Positions 63,524 through 64,000 of a stretch of 64,000 bases of DNA are shown piece after piece (the stretch's first letter is position 1; each line of letters starts with the position of its first letter). Below the pieces are notes generated by a model. That model had not been told where the DNA came from, made no database searches, and saw nothing but the letters and a program-made list of their open reading frames with translations. The position numbers and the translations under genes are program-made. The stretch is taken from the NCBI RefSeq assembly GCF_000346465.2, contig NC_034016.1:17926563-17990562 (forward strand). Direction: 5' to 3'. This stretch comes from Prunus persica. Lineage: Eukaryota > Streptophyta > Magnoliopsida > Rosales > Rosaceae.

Positions 63524-64000
63524 CTGTTGAAATGCAAATTGAACCATTACAACTTCGAAGTATATTCATGTAAAAACAGGGACAAACATTCTGGTGTCAC
63601 ATCTGAACTACCTGCCTCAGGGCCATGACAAGCCTGTGTATAGTTGGTATGACCCTTAACTTCACATTAATCAATGGAAAATACTTGCCTCCTTTCCTGG
63701 AAGTAGGAACTCCTATTTCCTGTCAATCACAGTTTGACATGTGTGTAGAGATTTTTCTTTTTGTGGTTTTCATGAATTATTTTTGCATGTGTCAAACTGT
63801 GATTTGCAGGAAGTAGGAATGCCTCCTTCCGGGGAAGGAGGGAAGTAGTGTCCTTAATCAATACTATACTTCAGAAAACTCTCCTTGTCAACCATTGTTT
63901 ATGAAAATTCAATTATACCCCAACTATAATAGATAATTTTAGTAAATCATTTAAAACTTAAGGACACTTTTGTCATTATATACAATCCCACTTTACGTTT
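63524..64000. other. NPC1 intron at window edge
   Basis: The exon above begins at an AG acceptor (63524-63525), so this stretch is intron. The next upstream exon is not visible within the window. The intron contains one small MITE and nothing else that I can identify. Confidence 0.6.
63676..63853. mobile_element. Fold-back MITE with 9-bp TSD
   Basis: A 178-bp element with inverted halves of about 70 bp. The left arm contains ggaagtaggaactcctattt and aatcacagtttgacatgtg; the right arm carries their complement (catgtgtcaaactgtgattt, ggaagtaggaatgcctcctt). It is flanked by the 9-bp direct repeat TTAATCAAT at 63667-63675 and 63854-63862. The duplication length suggests the Mutator superfamily. 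No ORF. Confidence 0.85.

Overview
This is nuclear DNA of a flowering plant, most likely a woody eudicot. The genes are AT-rich and intron-rich with GT-AG introns, and all belong to plant families: B2 cyclin, U-box/ARM E3 ligase, ubiquilin/DSK2, ZAT zinc finger, NIN-like protein, P-class PPR and plant NPC1. Between the genes lie MITEs, LINE tails and microsatellites. The species cannot be fixed from the sequence alone; a rosid is a guess. Exon boundaries below were read by hand from splice sites, frame continuity and family resemblance.

Layout. 1-2.2 kb: a decayed PIF/Harbinger transposon with convergent transposase and Myb/SANT-like ORFs. 2.3-7.2 kb: two copies of an unclassified repeat element; the second copy is an internally deleted derivative of the first. 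9.4-12.2 kb (-): a B2-type cyclin, 10 coding exons, with a mitotic MSA-type promoter motif upstream. 15.7-18.3 kb (+): a U-box/ARM E3 ligase resembling PUB15. 21.5-25.1 kb (+): a DSK2/ubiquilin shuttle receptor, 8 exons. 27.3-29.6 kb (+): a plant protein of unknown function. 30.9-31.9 kb (+): a single-exon C2H2 repressor-like factor (ZAT2/ZAT3 type). 37.1-41.1 kb (+): a NIN-like (RWP-RK/PB1) regulator whose reading frame is broken twice at homopolymers. 42.7-46.0 kb (-): a PPR protein with a small separate C-terminal exon. 46.0-49.3 kb: repeat-rich DNA with a fold-back element, a hAT element with a perfect 8-bp target duplication, and an unusual array of palindromes. 49.3 to beyond 63.5 kb (-): 33 exons of an NPC1 sterol transporter; its N-terminal exons lie outside the window.

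The genes do not form a pathway; they are independent eukaryotic transcription units. The most unusual features are the palindrome array at 48.28-48.72 kb, the parent/derivative element pair, the two homopolymer frameshifts in the NIN-like gene, an exact 113-bp tandem duplication beside an NPC1 splice donor, and several small transposons with clear target-site duplications. All five frameshifts recognised in coding-like sequence sit in mononucleotide runs, so assembly error has to be weighed against real decay.
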